DNA of 64,000 nt from Tragulus kanchil (lineage: Eukaryota > Chordata > Mammalia > Artiodactyla > Tragulidae), in the NCBI GenBank assembly GCA_022376925.1, contig JAIOJX010000003.1, forward strand, positions 39,727,874 to 39,791,873. The letters are read 5' to 3'. Positions 11,194-23,120 of the stretch are shown in pieces. The notes under the pieces are model-generated. The model was given only the letters and a program-made list of their open reading frames with translations, ran no database searches and was not told the DNA's origin. Within the stretch, counting starts at the first letter, position 1. The number at the start of each line of letters is the position of its first letter. A program made the position numbers and the translations under genes.

Positions 11194-11222
<29 letters not shown>
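11142..11222. repeat. (AT)n and (CA)n microsatellites
   Basis: An AT run at 11142-11159, then a CA-rich run from about 11177 that is pure CA near 11195-11222. Confidence 0.9.
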
Positions 11223-11229
<7 letters not shown>

Positions 11230-11429
11230 TTAAAGTCAAATATTTTGTTTGAGAACCATCCACTTAAGAACTAAACTAACTAGCCCAACAACAATGCATT
11301 GCTTCTAATCTGATAGTTACAATTTATTTAGTCATAAATCAATTTGGGTCAATGGTATACTAATGTTATGTTCCAATTGATCAAAACTAGTGGACACAAT
11401 TAGGATACGTGAATATCAGGTTATTATGG

Positions 11430-11765
11430 ATTATTTTTAGAAGATGAATATTCTATTATGTGTGCACTTATTTTTATATTTATACATATAATTTTTATTT
11501 CTATCCATTCATCTCTTGATGAACAGCTAGATTGTTTATATATCTTGGCCATTGTAAATAATGCTGCAACTATTATAGGGTACCGATAATCTTTAAATAG
11601 TGATTTTATTTCTTTAGGACATATGCCAAAGGGGAATTGCTGGATCAGGTGGTAGTTCTATTTTTAATATTTTGAGGAGCCTCTGGACTAATTTCCATTG
11701 TAGCTGTACCAATTTACAATCCCATGAGCAATGTATAAGGGTTTTCTTATTTTCCACATCCTCTC
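11430..11765 (-). mobile_element. L1 LINE fragment, antisense
   Basis: The minus strand encodes [12 protein letters not shown] near 11650 with upstream [21 protein letters not shown], which matches the conserved 'DPAIPL' stretch of L1 ORF2. The plus strand shows the matching 'cttggccattgtaaataatg'. Broken and truncated. Confidence 0.8.
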
Positions 11766-11774
11766 GAAAAACAA

Positions 11775-12137
11775 AACTCATTGAAACAGTAAACTTATGG
11801 CTGCCATGGGGTAAGGAAAATAGGTGAAGGTGATCAAAGAATACAAACTTCCAATCATAAGAGGCATAAGTTCTGGGGACGTAATGCACAGCATAGTGAC
11901 TGTGCTTGACAACACTGCATTGTATATTTGAAAATTGCTAAGAGAACTGATCTCAAAAGCCCTCACACACACACACCCCCAACACACACAGTCACACATG
12001 CATTATAACTGTGTTCTGTAATAGACGTGTCAACCGATTGTGGTAGTTATTTTACAGTACACACATACATCAAACCATTATGTTATACACCTTGAACATA
12101 CACAATGTTATAAGGTAGCTATATCTCAATAAACTTG
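11775..12137 (+). mobile_element. L1 3' UTR fragment, sense
   Basis: Contains the pattern 'tatatttgaaaattgctaag', a later 'accattatgttatacacctt' and the closing 'tatctcaataaa', as in the 3' ends of older mammalian L1s. A CA-rich stretch lies at about 11963-11990. It follows an antisense L1 fragment and is in the opposite orientation, so it is probably a separate or rearranged copy. Confidence 0.65.
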
Positions 12138-12241
12138 GGTAAGGAAAAAAAAACAGTAATATGTGTGTTTTGGTAAAATATACCATTTTATAATGATATG
12201 GCATATGTCATATGAAGATAACATCAAAATATAGTTTTGAA

Positions 12242-12550
12242 GGCTTCCCTGGTGGTCCATTGCATAAAGAGTCTGCCTTGCAGTGCAGTGGGCACTGGTT
12301 TGATTCCTGGCCCAAGAAGATCCCGCATGGCCATGGAATGGCTGGACCAGTGTGTCCAATTGCTAGCCAGTGCTCTGGAGCATGTGCGTCCAGAGCCAGT
12401 GCTCTGCAACAAGAGAAATCACTGCAATGGGAGGCCACACAAGCCAAAAGGTCACTGTGTTGGAGGCCCACACAGGCCAAAGAATAAATATGGATGAAAA
12501 TAAATGGATGAAGAATTAATAAAAGATGCCAGTATCTATCTATCTATCTA
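12242..12550 (+). mobile_element. CHR-like SINE, short form
   Basis: tRNA-like head 'ggcttccctggtggtcca' and B-box-like 'ggtttgattcctgg', then the CHR-like body 'gtgctctggagcatgtgcgt' and 'gggaggcc', with a short tail ending in (TCTA)n. The TSD is 'aatatagttttgaa' (12228-12241) and 'aatctagttttgaa' (12551-12564), one mismatch. Confidence 0.9.
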
Positions 12551-12870
12551 AATCTAGTTTTGAAATTTGTTAACCAAAAAAATTTAAGAAGGCCAGTTTT
12601 TTTCTAAAGCTAATGAAAAAGTGAATAAAACACTTTAGCAAATTTTTATTAGAATTCTTGCCAGTTAACGGCCAAATATTTTTCTATTATTTCTTGTAAA
12701 CTTATTTATGGTTTTAATTGTAATGGCTAATTCTCAGGAAGTCAGTGACACTTTGACTATCCATCTACTGTACATTGCATATTTTTTAACTTGTTTTTCT
12801 TTTAGACAAATTCCAAAAGAAACAAGTCTTTATGAGTTGATTGACATAAAACTGATTTAGCGATGCCTTT

Positions 12871-13197
12871 TTTTTTTAAAAGACTTATTTATTTATTTAT
12901 GTTTCGGGGGGGTGGGGTAGGGAGGGAGGGGAGCAGGTGGGCCACTTCTATTGGTCTTTCATTTGTCCATTTTCATCCATCTTTGTTCTTTGGCCCATGT
13001 GGGCCTCCCATCGCAGTGGTCTCTGTTGTCACAGAGCACCGGCTCTGGGCGCATGCGCCCCAGAACTCTGGCTCGGTGATTGGACACATCAGTCCAGCCG
13101 CTCCGTGGCACGTGGGATCTTCCCAGGCCAGGGATCGAACCGGCGCCCCTTGCACTGCAAGGCGGTGTCCTTACCCACTGGACCACCAGGGAAGCCC
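12871..13197 (-). mobile_element. CHR-like SINE, long form
   Basis: Inverted copy: T-rich and (TTTA)n tail, a G-rich stretch, 'gggccacttctattggtctt', the CpG-rich body with 'gggcgcatgcgccccag', and the inverted head ending 'gggaagccc'. The TSD is 'ttagcgatgcctttttt' at the left and 'ttagcaatgccttttta' at 13198. It lies tail-to-tail with the SINE at 12242. Confidence 0.92.
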
Positions 13198-13392
13198 TTA
13201 GCAATGCCTTTTTAGTATCCTGCCTTTTTACTTTAATCTTAATAATTTCCAAGACTGCTCCAATGACTTTAAGGTAGCTATACTCTTGGGTAAGGAAAAA
13301 AAAACAGTAATATGTGTGTTTTGGTAAAATATACCATTTTATAATGATATGGCATATGTCATATGAAGATAACATCAAAATATAGTTTTGAA

Positions 13393-13702
13393 GGCTTCCC
13401 TGGTGGTCCATTGCATAAAGAGTCTGCCTTGCAGTGCAGTGGGCACTGGTTTGATTCCTGGCCCAAGAAGATCCCGCATGGCCATGGAATGGCTGGACCA
13501 GTGTGTCCAATTGCTAGCCAGTGCTCTGGAGCATGTGCGTCCAGAGCCAGTGCTCTGCAACAAGAGAAATCACTGCAATGGGAGGCCCACACAAGCCAAA
13601 AGGTCACTGTGTTGGAGGCCCACACAGGCCAAAGAATAAATATGGATGAAAATAAATGGATGAAGAATTAATAAAAGATGCCAGTATCTATCTATCTATC
13701 TA
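13393..13702 (+). mobile_element. CHR-like SINE, DR5 second copy
   Basis: Duplicate of 12242-12550 with the same TSDs and a one-base C-run difference near 13587. Confidence 0.88.
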
Positions 13703-14022
13703 AATCTAGTTTTGAAATTTGTTAACCAAAAAAATTTAAGAAGGCCAGTTTTTTTCTAAAGCTAATGAAAAAGTGAATAAAACACTTTAGCAAATTTTTA
13801 TTAGAATTCTTGCCAGTTAACGGCCAAATATTTTTCTATTATTTCTTGTAAACTTATTTATGGTTTTAATTGTAATGGCTAATTCTCAGGAAGTCAGTGA
13901 CACTTTGACTATCCATCTACTGTACATTGCATATTTTTTAACTTGTTTTTCTTTTAGACAAATTCCAAAAGAAACAAGTCTTTATGAGTTGATTGACATA
14001 AAACTGATTTAGCGATGCCTTT

Positions 14023-14347
14023 TTTTTTTAAAAGACTTATTTATTTATTTATGTTTCGGGGGTGGGGTGGGCGGGGAGGGGAGCAGGTGGGCCACTTCTA
14101 TTGGTCTTTCATTTGTCTATTTTCATCCATCTTTGTTCTTTGGCCCATGTGGGCCTCCCATCGCAGTGGTCTCTGTTGTCACAGAGCACCGGCTCTGGGC
14201 GCATGCGCCCCAGAACTCTGGCTCGGTGATTGGACACATCAGTCCAGCCGCTCCGTGGCACGTGGGATCTTCCCAGGCCAGGGATCGAACCGGCGCCCCT
14301 TGCACTGCAAGGCGGTGTCCTTACCCACTGGACCACCAGGGAAGCCC
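14023..14347 (-). mobile_element. CHR-like SINE, DR5 second copy
   Basis: Duplicate of 12871-13197; the only clear differences are in the G-rich run near 14060 and one base near 14118. Confidence 0.88.
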
Positions 14348-14471
14348 TTAGCAATGCCTTTTTAGTATCCTGCCTTTTTACTTTAATCTTAATAATTTCC
14401 AAGACTGCTCCAATGACTTTGTGGATATCTTAATTGAAGTTAATTATTTGATTTCAATTCTAATGATTTTT

Positions 14472-14676
14472 GAAAGTGCTAGTCACTCAGTCATGTCTGA
14501 TTCTTTGTGACCCCATGGACTGTAGCCCTCCAGATTCCTCTGTCCATGGAATTCTCTAGGCAAGAATACTGGAGTGGGTAGCCCCTTCTTCAGGGCATCA
14601 TCTTGACCTGGGAATCAAACCCAAGTTTCCTGCATTGCAGCCCATTTCTTTACCATCTGAGCCACCAGGGAAGCTC
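14472..14676 (-). mobile_element. Bov-tA SINE with TSD
   Basis: Inverted Bov-A body ('cagtcatgtctgattctttg', 'ggcaagaatactggagtggg') and head ('ctgagccaccagggaagctc'). A TSD 'ttctaatga' lies at 14458-14466 and 14677-14685. Confidence 0.92.
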
Positions 14677-15049
14677 TTCTAATGACCTTTACCTTTATAT
14701 TAATTTGGTATTGTACAAATAGAGCCACATCCTGAAATACAGCAAAACCTAGTGCTATAATACATGTGAAACATTAAACTTCATCACAATCTGTGTAACT
14801 ATGACAAACTGTCTGTCCTTCTAACGCTGTGAAACTAGTATACCTAGTGTTTGACCTCAGGTAACCTTCAGGCCTTCGGACACTTCATTTGATTCTAATC
14901 TGTCTGCTTTTTTCTAGATTCACTTTCATCCTTTTCGACCCTAGATTCCAAAATCTATCATGTCCATCACTCTGTCACCATTACTCTTCCTCTCATCTTC
15001 CTTGCCCCTCAGTTGCAATCCCTTATTAAATCTCAACCTTGGACTGATT

Positions 15050-15120
15050 TAGCTGCAGCCTATGCGTTCAAAAAGGGTTGGACATGACTTAGCAACTGAA
15101 CAAAAGCAACAACAACAATT
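15050..15120 (+). mobile_element. Bov-A tail fragment
   Basis: 'aaaagggttggacatgactt' then 'agcaactgaac' matches the 3' part of Bov-A or Bov-tA, ending in a simple 'caacaa' run. The head is absent. The preceding 14686-15049 holds nothing I recognise. Confidence 0.6.
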
Positions 15121-15273
15121 TTACCTCTTTGCTTTTCCGCAGATGAATATTGTTGAAAAAAAAAGTAGCATCGAGTTTATCTCATGTTTCAAATATCTTC
15201 TTTTGACTAAGCATTTCTTTTTAGTTACACCTAACTCTTGAACTTCTTGTGAAAATGGCACTCCTTTTTAGTG

Positions 15274-15412
15274 GGGCTTCCCAGGTGGCGCTAGTGGTAA
15301 AGAATCTGCCTGCCAGTGCTGGAGACGTAAGAGACCTGGGTCCAATCCCTGGGTCAGGAAGATCCCTGGAGGAGTAAGTGGCAACCCACTCCACTATCCT
15401 TGCCTGAAAAAC
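15274..15412 (+). mobile_element. Bov-tA SINE, 3'-truncated
   Basis: Complete head 'gggcttcccaggtggcgcta' and 'aagaatctgcctgccagtgc', then the body to 'ccactatccttgcctgaaaa'. The last third of the Bov-A body is missing. Confidence 0.88.
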
Positions 15413-15539
15413 TGCTTTATAGAGGGAGAAACATTTCCTGACATTCCTTGTTTTTTCCCAGAATGAACAATGGCCTATAAAATGGAGCCTTTCTGCTTCA
15501 TCTTACTTGTCACTATTGACCATTCTCTTTTAAACAAGA

Positions 15540-16085
15540 AACTCCACCTTACCTTCTATGACTTTATTTTCTCCTGGATTCCATCCTGTTTCCTAGATTT
15601 TCCTTCTTAGTGTCCTTTGTGGGTTTATGGGTTTTTTTTTGTCCATTTCTTAAATAGTTACATTCTGCAAGACTGCTCTATCAGCCCTGGGTTCTTTTTA
15701 CTGTTCACACTTACAAGGTTACTTGAATTACAATCGTGATTTTAGTTATCACTTACATGTTGCATTTTCAGCCCTAAATTCTCCCTAGAACTCAAGACTC
15801 ATGAATCCAGCTGGTTCTGAGAAATTGCACTTACATGTCTTATAGGAGTTTTGGACGCTGTTTTAAAAATGACATAGTAATTTTCACCTCAGATCTGCTT
15901 CTCGCCTGTATTCTCTCTTTAAATGAGTACTATGAAAATCTCCTCATTCATGGAAGCTAGAAACATAGGAGTCAGCCCCGACTCATCTCTTTCTCAATCT
16001 CCACATCTAATCATTCCTAGGGTCCTGCAGATGTGACTGTTTTGCCTCTGTCATATTTTTCTGTTGATATTCACCTATCCCAGTG
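15540..16085 (+). mobile_element. Possible ancient L2-like LINE remnant
   Basis: The segment around 15965-16030 ('ggagtcagccccgactcatc', 'caatctccacatctaatcat') resembles the widespread old mammalian repeat with 'gggagtcatccttgactcct...ccacatccaatc', which I associate with L2-class LINEs. Upstream 'cattcatggaagctagaaac' fits the same family. It is heavily diverged; family assignment is from memory and uncertain. Confidence 0.4.
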
Positions 16086-16244
16086 CCATTAAGCAGTCAT
16101 TGAAGGCATCATTTTCCTCTTCAGAAGTATTTGCTGTAAGTAGGCCCCCATAAAGACCATGACGTGACAAGGAGCTTGAAAAATAAAGCAAATAACTTTG
16201 TTCCTATCCTCTCAATACTATTGCTAAAATATCAGCAGCTTTGA

Positions 16245-16486
16245 AAGTGTGTGTGTGTATGCTCTGTCACATCTGTCTTATCTGGCCCTTTGCCGCCCTG
16301 TGGACTGTAGCCCAGCAGTCTCCCACCAGGTTCATGGGATTCCCCAGGCAAAAACTCTGGAGTGGGTGGCCATGCCCTCCTCCAAGGAGTTTTCCTAATG
16401 CAGGGTTTGAATCTGCATTTCCTGCACTGGCAGGTGGTTTTTGTTCATTTGTTTGTTTTTTACTTCTGAACCACTAGGGAAGCTCC
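16245..16486 (-). mobile_element. Bov-tA SINE with internal T/G-rich insertion
   Basis: Inverted body ('ccgccctgtggactgtagcc', 'caggcaaaaactctggagtg') and head ('ctgaaccactagggaagctc'). A 'tttgttcatttgtttgtttt' stretch near 16440 sits inside the normally compact head. Flanks 'agctttgaaagt' and 'agctatgaaagt' are a likely TSD. Confidence 0.88.
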
Positions 16487-17257
16487 AGCTATGAAAGTAT
16501 CCTCCCTCAAAGTAAAATATCTAATGAAACCCTCTCTCATTTTAGAAAGCATACAGACTCCACGTACTGAGTTTTGTTTTTTTTTTTTTTTTGCTATGGA
16601 CAGTATTTATGATAAATCGATATAGAGTATGACTTTGAGGTTAAGGAAGAACATTGGGAAATTCATTAAACATCCTTTTTAGGAAAAAAAATCTAATAGT
16701 AGGTAATACTTATTTCATAAAATCAGGTAAGAATTAGACAAGATACTATAGAGTTTATAGGTGCTATTATTCATTGTCCTCATTAATTTCATTTTTGCTT
16801 TTAATGCTTTTGTTGTTCTTCAGTTGCTAACTTATGTCCAACTCTTCTGACCCTATGGAGTGCAGCATTCCAGATTTCCCTGACCTTCACCATCTCCCTG
16901 AGTTCACTCAAACTCATGTCCTTTGAGTTGGTGATGCCATCTAACCATCTCATCCTCTGTCACTCCCTTCTCCTCCTTGCCTTCAGTCTTTCACAGAATC
17001 AGGTTCTTTTCCAATGAGTTGTCTCTTTACATCAGATGACCAAAGTATTGGAGCTTCAGCTACAGAATCAGTCCTTTCGATGTACATTCGAGGTTGATTT
17101 CCTTTAGAATTGGCTGGTTTGATATCCATTCAATCCAAGGGGCTCCCAAGAGTCTTCTCCAGCACCATAATTTAAAAAGCATCAATTTTTGGTGCTCAAC
17201 CTTCTTTATAGTCCTACTATCACATCCATACATGACTAATGGAGAGCACACAGCTTT

Positions 17258-17296
<39 letters not shown>

Positions 17297-17300
17297 TTTT
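17258..17300. repeat. (TTTA)n microsatellite
   Basis: About ten TTTA units forming the inverted poly-A-derived tail of the L1. Confidence 0.95.
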
Positions 17301-17815
17301 TGTACATGTATGTTCCCAGATCAATCAGATGCATATCCCTTGGCCCTCCCCCCACCCAGGCTCCCCCATCCCTCCAGACCATTGCTCCAAGTGGTTGTAG
17401 GTACTCCTATTCCCCTAGCACAATGACAATAGCTATCTTTTCTACACATGACAGTATAGGTTCCCATGTTACTCCCTCCCATTGTTCGGTCTCCACAATG
17501 TCTTTATGTCTATTCTCTGTTTTTTCATGAGTTCACTGTGTGTGTTATCATGACCATCTTACTAGATCCCATATATATGAGTTAGTATACTATACTTGTC
17601 TTTCTCTTTTTGACTTACTTCACTTTTTATGATAGGTTCTAAAGCCAGCCACCTCATTAGGACTGAGTCTTCTGCATTTCTTTTAACAGCTGAGTAGTAT
17701 TCCATTGTATATATGTACCAGAGCTTCTGGATCCATTCATTTGTCGATGGACATCTAGGTTGCTTCCATGTTCTGGCTATTGTATAGAGAGCTGCAATGA
17801 ACATTGGGGTACAGG
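17258..17815 (-). mobile_element. L1 LINE inserted into BovB, with TSD
   Basis: Antisense L1 whose tail is (TTTA)n at about 17258-17300. The minus frame 17562-17804 encodes MFIAALYTIARTWKQPRCPS and IYTMEYYSAVK, the canonical ORF2 C-terminal region. A perfect 14-base TSD 'gagcacacagcttt' occurs at 17244-17257 and 17816-17829, and BovB sequence resumes after it. The L1 is therefore younger than the BovB copy. It is 5'-truncated (about 560 bases). Confidence 0.93.
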
Positions 17816-17974
17816 GAGCACACAGCTTTGAGTGTATGAACCTTTGAAGGCCAAGTGATATCTGTTTTCAATGTGTGCCCAAGTGTTTTATATGGATCAG
17901 TCTTGAACTGACCACTCTGAGTGCTGTTTGAAGAGGAGAGAGCTTCTGAAACATTACTGACTATGTACGTGGAT

Positions 17975-20118
17975 GTAGGTACCATGTCTGTGTCATATAC
18001 ATCCTCACTGTGAGTCACTACCAGTGACTATAAACATGAATATATCAGAAGATCCCATACAAGGAAACTCAAAACAATTAACACTGACTATGTTATAGTT
18101 GAAAGAAAAAATATATAGTAAATTGAAACGAGTATACATTTCATCAAATGGCAAAGAGCTTACCTCTTCTTGCACTTGTAACAGGAAACATTGGTGAGAG
18201 GATTAGTACTGACAACAACATAGGAAAGAATGACATTAATAAAGAAATAATTGAAGGGATTCTATGCTTGTCATCCATTAAAACAGCTTTACTTCCAACA
18301 TGATTAAAAAAGCAATCAATCAACATAAGCTGAGACATTCTCCTGTAGAGATGGGGAGGTTATTATGAGCTACGTGCTAACTAATGTAGGGAAAGTGAAC
18401 CATGGCTTGAGGTTTGAAACACAATTTACAGAATCTTTGTGTATTACCATTGCATTCCCAGAGAACCATCTTCATTGGTGATGCATGTAGTAGTCTTTAC
18501 ATAAGTTGTGAAGCTTCTAGGTAAAGCCTCTTCTGTTTTGCTATGAAAGACTGAGAATAAAAGAAAAGAAAATCATCTTGGCTGATTCTTCCCTGAGTGA
18601 ACACATAGGATAGCTCTTTAAAAAAGCATTGGATTAAGAATTATTTTCATAATTAAAGAAAAGCCATTTAACTTTTTTAAGCAATAGTAATATGAAGTCT
18701 ATGAGCATTCTTCGCTTAAGATAAAAACTTTCCATGGAAACAGAGGCTCTCCAAATATTAGAATTTTCAGGAATCTATAAAAGGCCATCTAGGTTTAAAC
18801 AGAGCATAGTTTAGTATAAAAATCATCAAGATGTGTTTCATACTTACAGGAGTGGCAGTTTGATAAAACTGCATGATCAAATGAGTGAAGTCAGTTAATT
18901 TACTGAAGAAAGATTACAACAGTTACAATTGATTTGGTGAATTGCATAATCGTTTGACATTTTTGCATAATCGTATGACATCATCTGTATCATTTTAATT
19001 ATTTTTCAATACAAGAGGGAATATAAACATCCTTCCAAACTTGTGAGTGCGATTTTAAACCGAGGGTTGTAGGTACCATGTCTGTGTCATATACATCCTC
19101 ACTGTGAGTCACTACCAGTGACTATAAACATGAATATATCAGAAGATCCCATACAAGGAAACTCAAAACAATTAACACTGACTATGTTATAGTTGAAAGA
19201 AAAAATATATAGTAAATTGAAACGAGTATACATTTCATCAAATGGCAAAGAGCTTACCTCTTCTTGCACTTGTAACAGGAAACATTGGTGAGAGGATTAG
19301 TACTGACAACAACATAGGAAAGAATGACATTAATAAAGAAATAATTAAAGGGGATTCTATGCTTGTCATCCATTAAAACAGCTTTACTTCCAACATGATT
19401 AAAAAAGCAATCAATCAACATAAGCTGAGACATTCTCCTGTAGAGATGGGGAGGTTATTATGAGCTACGTGCTAACTAATGTAGGGAAAGTGAACCATGG
19501 CTTGAGGTTTGAAACACAATTTACAGAATCTTTGTGTATTACCATTGCATTCCCAGAGAACCATCTTCATTGGTGATGCATGTAGTAGTCTTTACATAAG
19601 TTGTGAAGCTTCTAGGTAAAGCCTCTTCTGTTTTGCTATGAAAGACTGAGAATAAAAGAAAAGAAAATCATCTTGGCTGATTCTTCCCTGAGTGAACACA
19701 TAGGATAGCTCTTTAAAAAAGCATTGGATTAAGAATTATTTTCATAATTAAAGAAAAGCCATTTAACTTTTTTAAGCAATAGTAATATGAAGTCTATGAG
19801 CATTCTTCGCTTAAGATAAAAACTTTCCATGGAAACAGAGGCTCTCCAAATATTAGAATTTTCAGGAATCTATAAAAGGCCATCTAGGTTTAAACAGAGC
19901 ATAGTTTAGTATAAAAATCATCAAGATGTGTTTCATACTTACAGGAGTGGCAGTTTGATAAAACTGCATGATCAAATGAGTGAAGTCAGTTAATTTACTG
20001 AAGAAAGATTACAACAGTTACAGTTGATTTGGTGAATTGCATAATCGTTTGACATTTTTTGCATAATCGTATGACATCATCTGTATCATTTTAATTATTT
20101 TTCAATACAAGAGGGGAA
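17975..20118. repeat. Direct-repeat pair DR6 (17975-19022 and 19069-20118)
   Basis: From 'gtaggtaccatg' the unit recurs at offset 1094 with few changes, for example 'aattgaaggga' against 'aattaaagggga', and 'cattttttgc' against 'catttttgc'. Between the copies lie 46 bases not found in either. No gene or repeat family is recognised in the unit. Confidence 0.93.
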
Positions 20119-20382
20119 TTAAGTCATGATTTTAGTTAGAAAAACTATACTTTTGGAAAATGTGTGCTTAGAAAATTGCAAGTAATAGTGTGATTCCAGA
20201 AGTTCAAACACTTCTGGGAATGTTTTCCTAATGTAGGATCATTAAATGCCTTTGGACTAAAGCTGCTTCTTGTGATTATGCACGAAGGTAGAAAGTTTAT
20301 GGCAGCTTCATCATCTTCCTTTAAGCTTTTAATTACCAGGAATTGATCAAATATAAATGAGTCTTCACTGTGCATTCAGTTT

Positions 20383-20713
20383 TCTTAATTTGTTTATTTT
20401 TAAATTGTTGGCTGTGCTGGGATCTTCATTGCTGTGTACAGGTTTTCCCTGGTTGCAGCGAGCAGGGGGCTACTCTCTACTTGCAGTGTGTGGGCTTCTC
20501 ATTGCAGTGGCTTCTTTGTTGTCGAGCATGGGCTCTCGGGTGCACAGGCTTCAGTAGTTGCAGCTCGTGGACTCAGTAGTTGCAGTTCCCAGGCTCTAGA
20601 GTACAGGCTCAGTGACTGTGGCCCATGGGTTTAGCTGCCCCACAACATGTGGAATTTTGTCCGATCAGGGATCAAACCTGCGGATTCTTTACCATTGAGC
20701 CACCAGGAAGCCC
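20383..20713 (-). mobile_element. CHR-family SINE, second type
   Basis: Inverted: 'tgttggctgtgctgggatct', then 'cagcgagcagggggctactc', a series of 'agtagttgcagctcgtggac' repeats, and the inverted head ending 'gccaccaggaagccc'. This is the widespread cetartiodactyl type with 'caactactgagcc' repeats, distinct in body from the seven CHR-like loci elsewhere in the window. The insertion flanks are diverged. Confidence 0.85.
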
Positions 20714-21489
20714 TCTCTCAGCGTTTTTATTTGATCCCTTACAGGTCTCAGGAGGGCCATTCTGGGCCCTCAGCATCGGCTTCTTGGAACTTCACCACCA
20801 CTCTCCAAACAGCTTCTAAGAGCTGATAGTCACCAAGCTCACTGATGGAGGTAAGACTCTCACAAGACAACTGGGCTCTCACTCCAGACTGTAACAGGAA
20901 CTAAAGCAGTTTAAACAGAGCATAGTTTAAGAAAAAATTAAAACAGAGGCTCTCAAATATTAGAATTTTCAGGAATCTATAAAAGGCCATCTAGGTTTAA
21001 ACAGAGCATAGTTTAGTATAAAAATCATCAAGATGTGTTTCATACTTACAGGAGTGGCAGTTTGATAAAACTGCATGATCAAATGAGTGAAGTCAGTTAA
21101 TTTACTGAAGAAAGATTACAACAGTTACAGTTGATTTGGTGAATTGCATAATCGTTTGACATTTTTTGCATAATCGTATGACATCATCTGTATCATTTTA
21201 ATTATTTTTCAATACAAGAGGGGAATTAAGTCATGATTTTAGTTAGAAAAACTATACTTTTGGAAAATGTGTGCTTAGAAAATTGCAAGTAATAGTGTGA
21301 TTCCAGAAGTTCAAACACTTCTGGGAATGTTTTCCTAATGTAGGATCATTAAATGCCTTTGGACTAAAGCTGCTTCTTGTGATTATGCACGAAGGTAGAA
21401 AGTTTATGGCAGCTTCATCATCTTCCTTTAAGCTTTTAATTACCAGGAATTGATCAAATATAAATGAGTCTTCACTGTGCATTCAGTTT

Positions 21490-21821
21490 TCTTAATTTGT
21501 TTATTTTTAAATTGTTGGCTGTGCTGGGATCTTCATTGCTGTGTACAGGTTTTCCCTGGTTGCAGCGAGCAGGGGGCTACTCTCTACTTGCAGTGTGTGG
21601 GCTTCTCATTGCAGTGGCTTCTTTGTTGTCGAGCATGGGCTCTCGGGTGCACAGGCTTCAGTAGTTGCAGCTCGTGGACTCAGTAGTTGCAGTTCCCAGG
21701 CTCTAGAGTACAGGCTCAGTGACTGTGGCCCATGGGTTTAGCTGCCCCACAACATGTGGAATTTTGTCCGATCAGGGATCAAACCTGCGGGATTCTTTAC
21801 CATTGAGCCACCAGGAAGCCC
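21490..21821 (-). mobile_element. CHR-family SINE, DR7 second copy
   Basis: Duplicate of 20383-20713 with one added G near 21789. Confidence 0.85.
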
Positions 21822-22002
21822 TCTCTCAGCGTTTTTATTTGATCCCTTACAGGTCTCAGGAGGGCCATTCTGGGCCCTCAGCATCGGCTTCTTGGAACTT
21901 CACCACCACTCTCCAAACAGCTTCTAAGAGCTGATAGTCACCAAGCTCACTGATGGAGGTAAGACTCTCACAAGACAACTGGGCTCTCACTCCAGACTGT
22001 AA

Positions 22003-23120
22003 GTAAAACCACTGCCTAGATATCTTTTACACTCTAGTCTCTGTGCTCCATCGTGTTTATGTAGTGATGATATCTGGATATAGTTACTTGTTTCTGGAAT
22101 GATTTTTTTCTCTTAGAGAATATTTCCCATTTCAAAACAAATATAGAGCTAATTCTAAACATGCTTTTTTATATTTAATTAGTAAGTAGGCTGAACTAAG
22201 AATAGACAGTAATGTTATTTTTTCACCAAGGATTGGGGAAGCATTTATGTGCATGTTCTAACAAGCTATCTCAAATCAGCTTCTAACTGATTATTTAACT
22301 TTGTTCTATTTGGGAGGGTATGAGAGAGTCATTTGGAATTCCTCTTCCTCAGATACAAATCCCTGATCAATAATTTGATATTTATTAGAATTCATAGACC
22401 CTCATGAACTGTTTATATAAGCCTCCTATACTTGTTATCAAATAAGAGTTCTTAGAATTTCTTCTTGTACTCCATGTTTACTTAAATATGAATCCATATT
22501 CATATTTACAAAGTCGGATGCTGAGATCTTCAAATAATTGAAGCTGGAAAAATACCATTTGAGAGGCATAAGGGCTGTCTAAATTTCAGAGCAGAAAAGG
22601 GAATTCAGGTTGGGAATTAAACCACTTTTGTTGTGTGAGTAATTTTAACCAACTATGTATAAACCAATAATCTAATTCATGGAACTCAGGAAGCAGAACT
22701 GGAGAAGTAATTCAAATCCAGAATGCCTCAGACTGAAATGTTAAATTGGATGTTGTACTTATTAAAGATATGGCCTAGAGGAACCTGAAAAGCTTTCTGC
22801 TAAATATGGCTTTTTACTAGATTCTTCCTGAAAATGAATGTCTGTCACTGACAGATGGATCTCTCCCTCTTTCACTCATTTTGGCCTTCCCTGTTTGTCC
22901 ACTGATGATTCAGAGCCTGGAAGGAAATGTAAACATAATATTGAAGATGGTACAAAGGATCCCTGGTTGTGATGCCTTTCAGACTTTGGAAAATGTACCC
23001 TTGGCTACATTTGGGTGACAGAGGGCAGGGGGATAGGCATGCTATTCTTCTTTCAATGGCCGGGAACACAGGCACTCGAGTTCTCAGTAGGAAGGAAATG
23101 GTCTGAAAGAACTTCAGTTG
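22003..23120. other. No recognised feature
   Basis: About 1.1 kb of AT-rich sequence outside the duplicated units. I see no repeat family, exon-like frame or structured RNA. The 67-codon minus frame at 22872-23075 has no recognisable motif. Confidence 0.5.

Larger units (their letters stand above)
12111..14420. repeat. Direct-repeat pair DR5 (12111-13270 and 13270-14420)
   Basis: The unit begins 'taaggtagct' and ends 'caatgacttt'; the copies abut with no more than a one-base overlap. The second copy is shortened at its start ('atactcttggg' for 'atatctcaataaacttggg') and has a few single-base differences. The unit contains two complete CHR-like SINEs with their TSDs. Confidence 0.93.
16811..17885 (-). 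mobile_element. BovB (RTE) LINE, antisense, split by an L1
   Basis: BovB matches at 16811-17243 and again from 17830 to about 17885. Minus-strand frame 17060-17251 encodes CWRRLLGAPWIEW and SNQPILKEINLECTSKGLIL, matching the end of BovB reverse transcriptase ORF ('WRRLLRVPWT...', 'ILKEI'). BovB is a clade typical of ruminants and squamates, thought to have moved horizontally. The copy is diverged, 5'-truncated and inactive. The L1 at 17258-17815 interrupts it. Confidence 0.85.
19833..22002. repeat. Direct-repeat pair DR7 (19833-20894 and 20941-22002)
   Basis: Segment from 'aaacagaggctct' to 'ccagactgtaa', offset 1107-1108. The 46 bases between copies include a broken extra 'tttaaacagagcatagttta'. 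Since 19833-20118 is also in DR6, that piece is present three times (18740s, 19830s and 20940s). The unit contains a CHR-family SINE. Confidence 0.93.

Noticed and set aside
12863..14402. Reading frames of 60-183 codons on both strands
   Set aside because: They lie within CHR-like SINEs, whose GC-rich bodies are free of stops in several frames on both strands. No codon bias or domain; the same peptides recur at every SINE copy.
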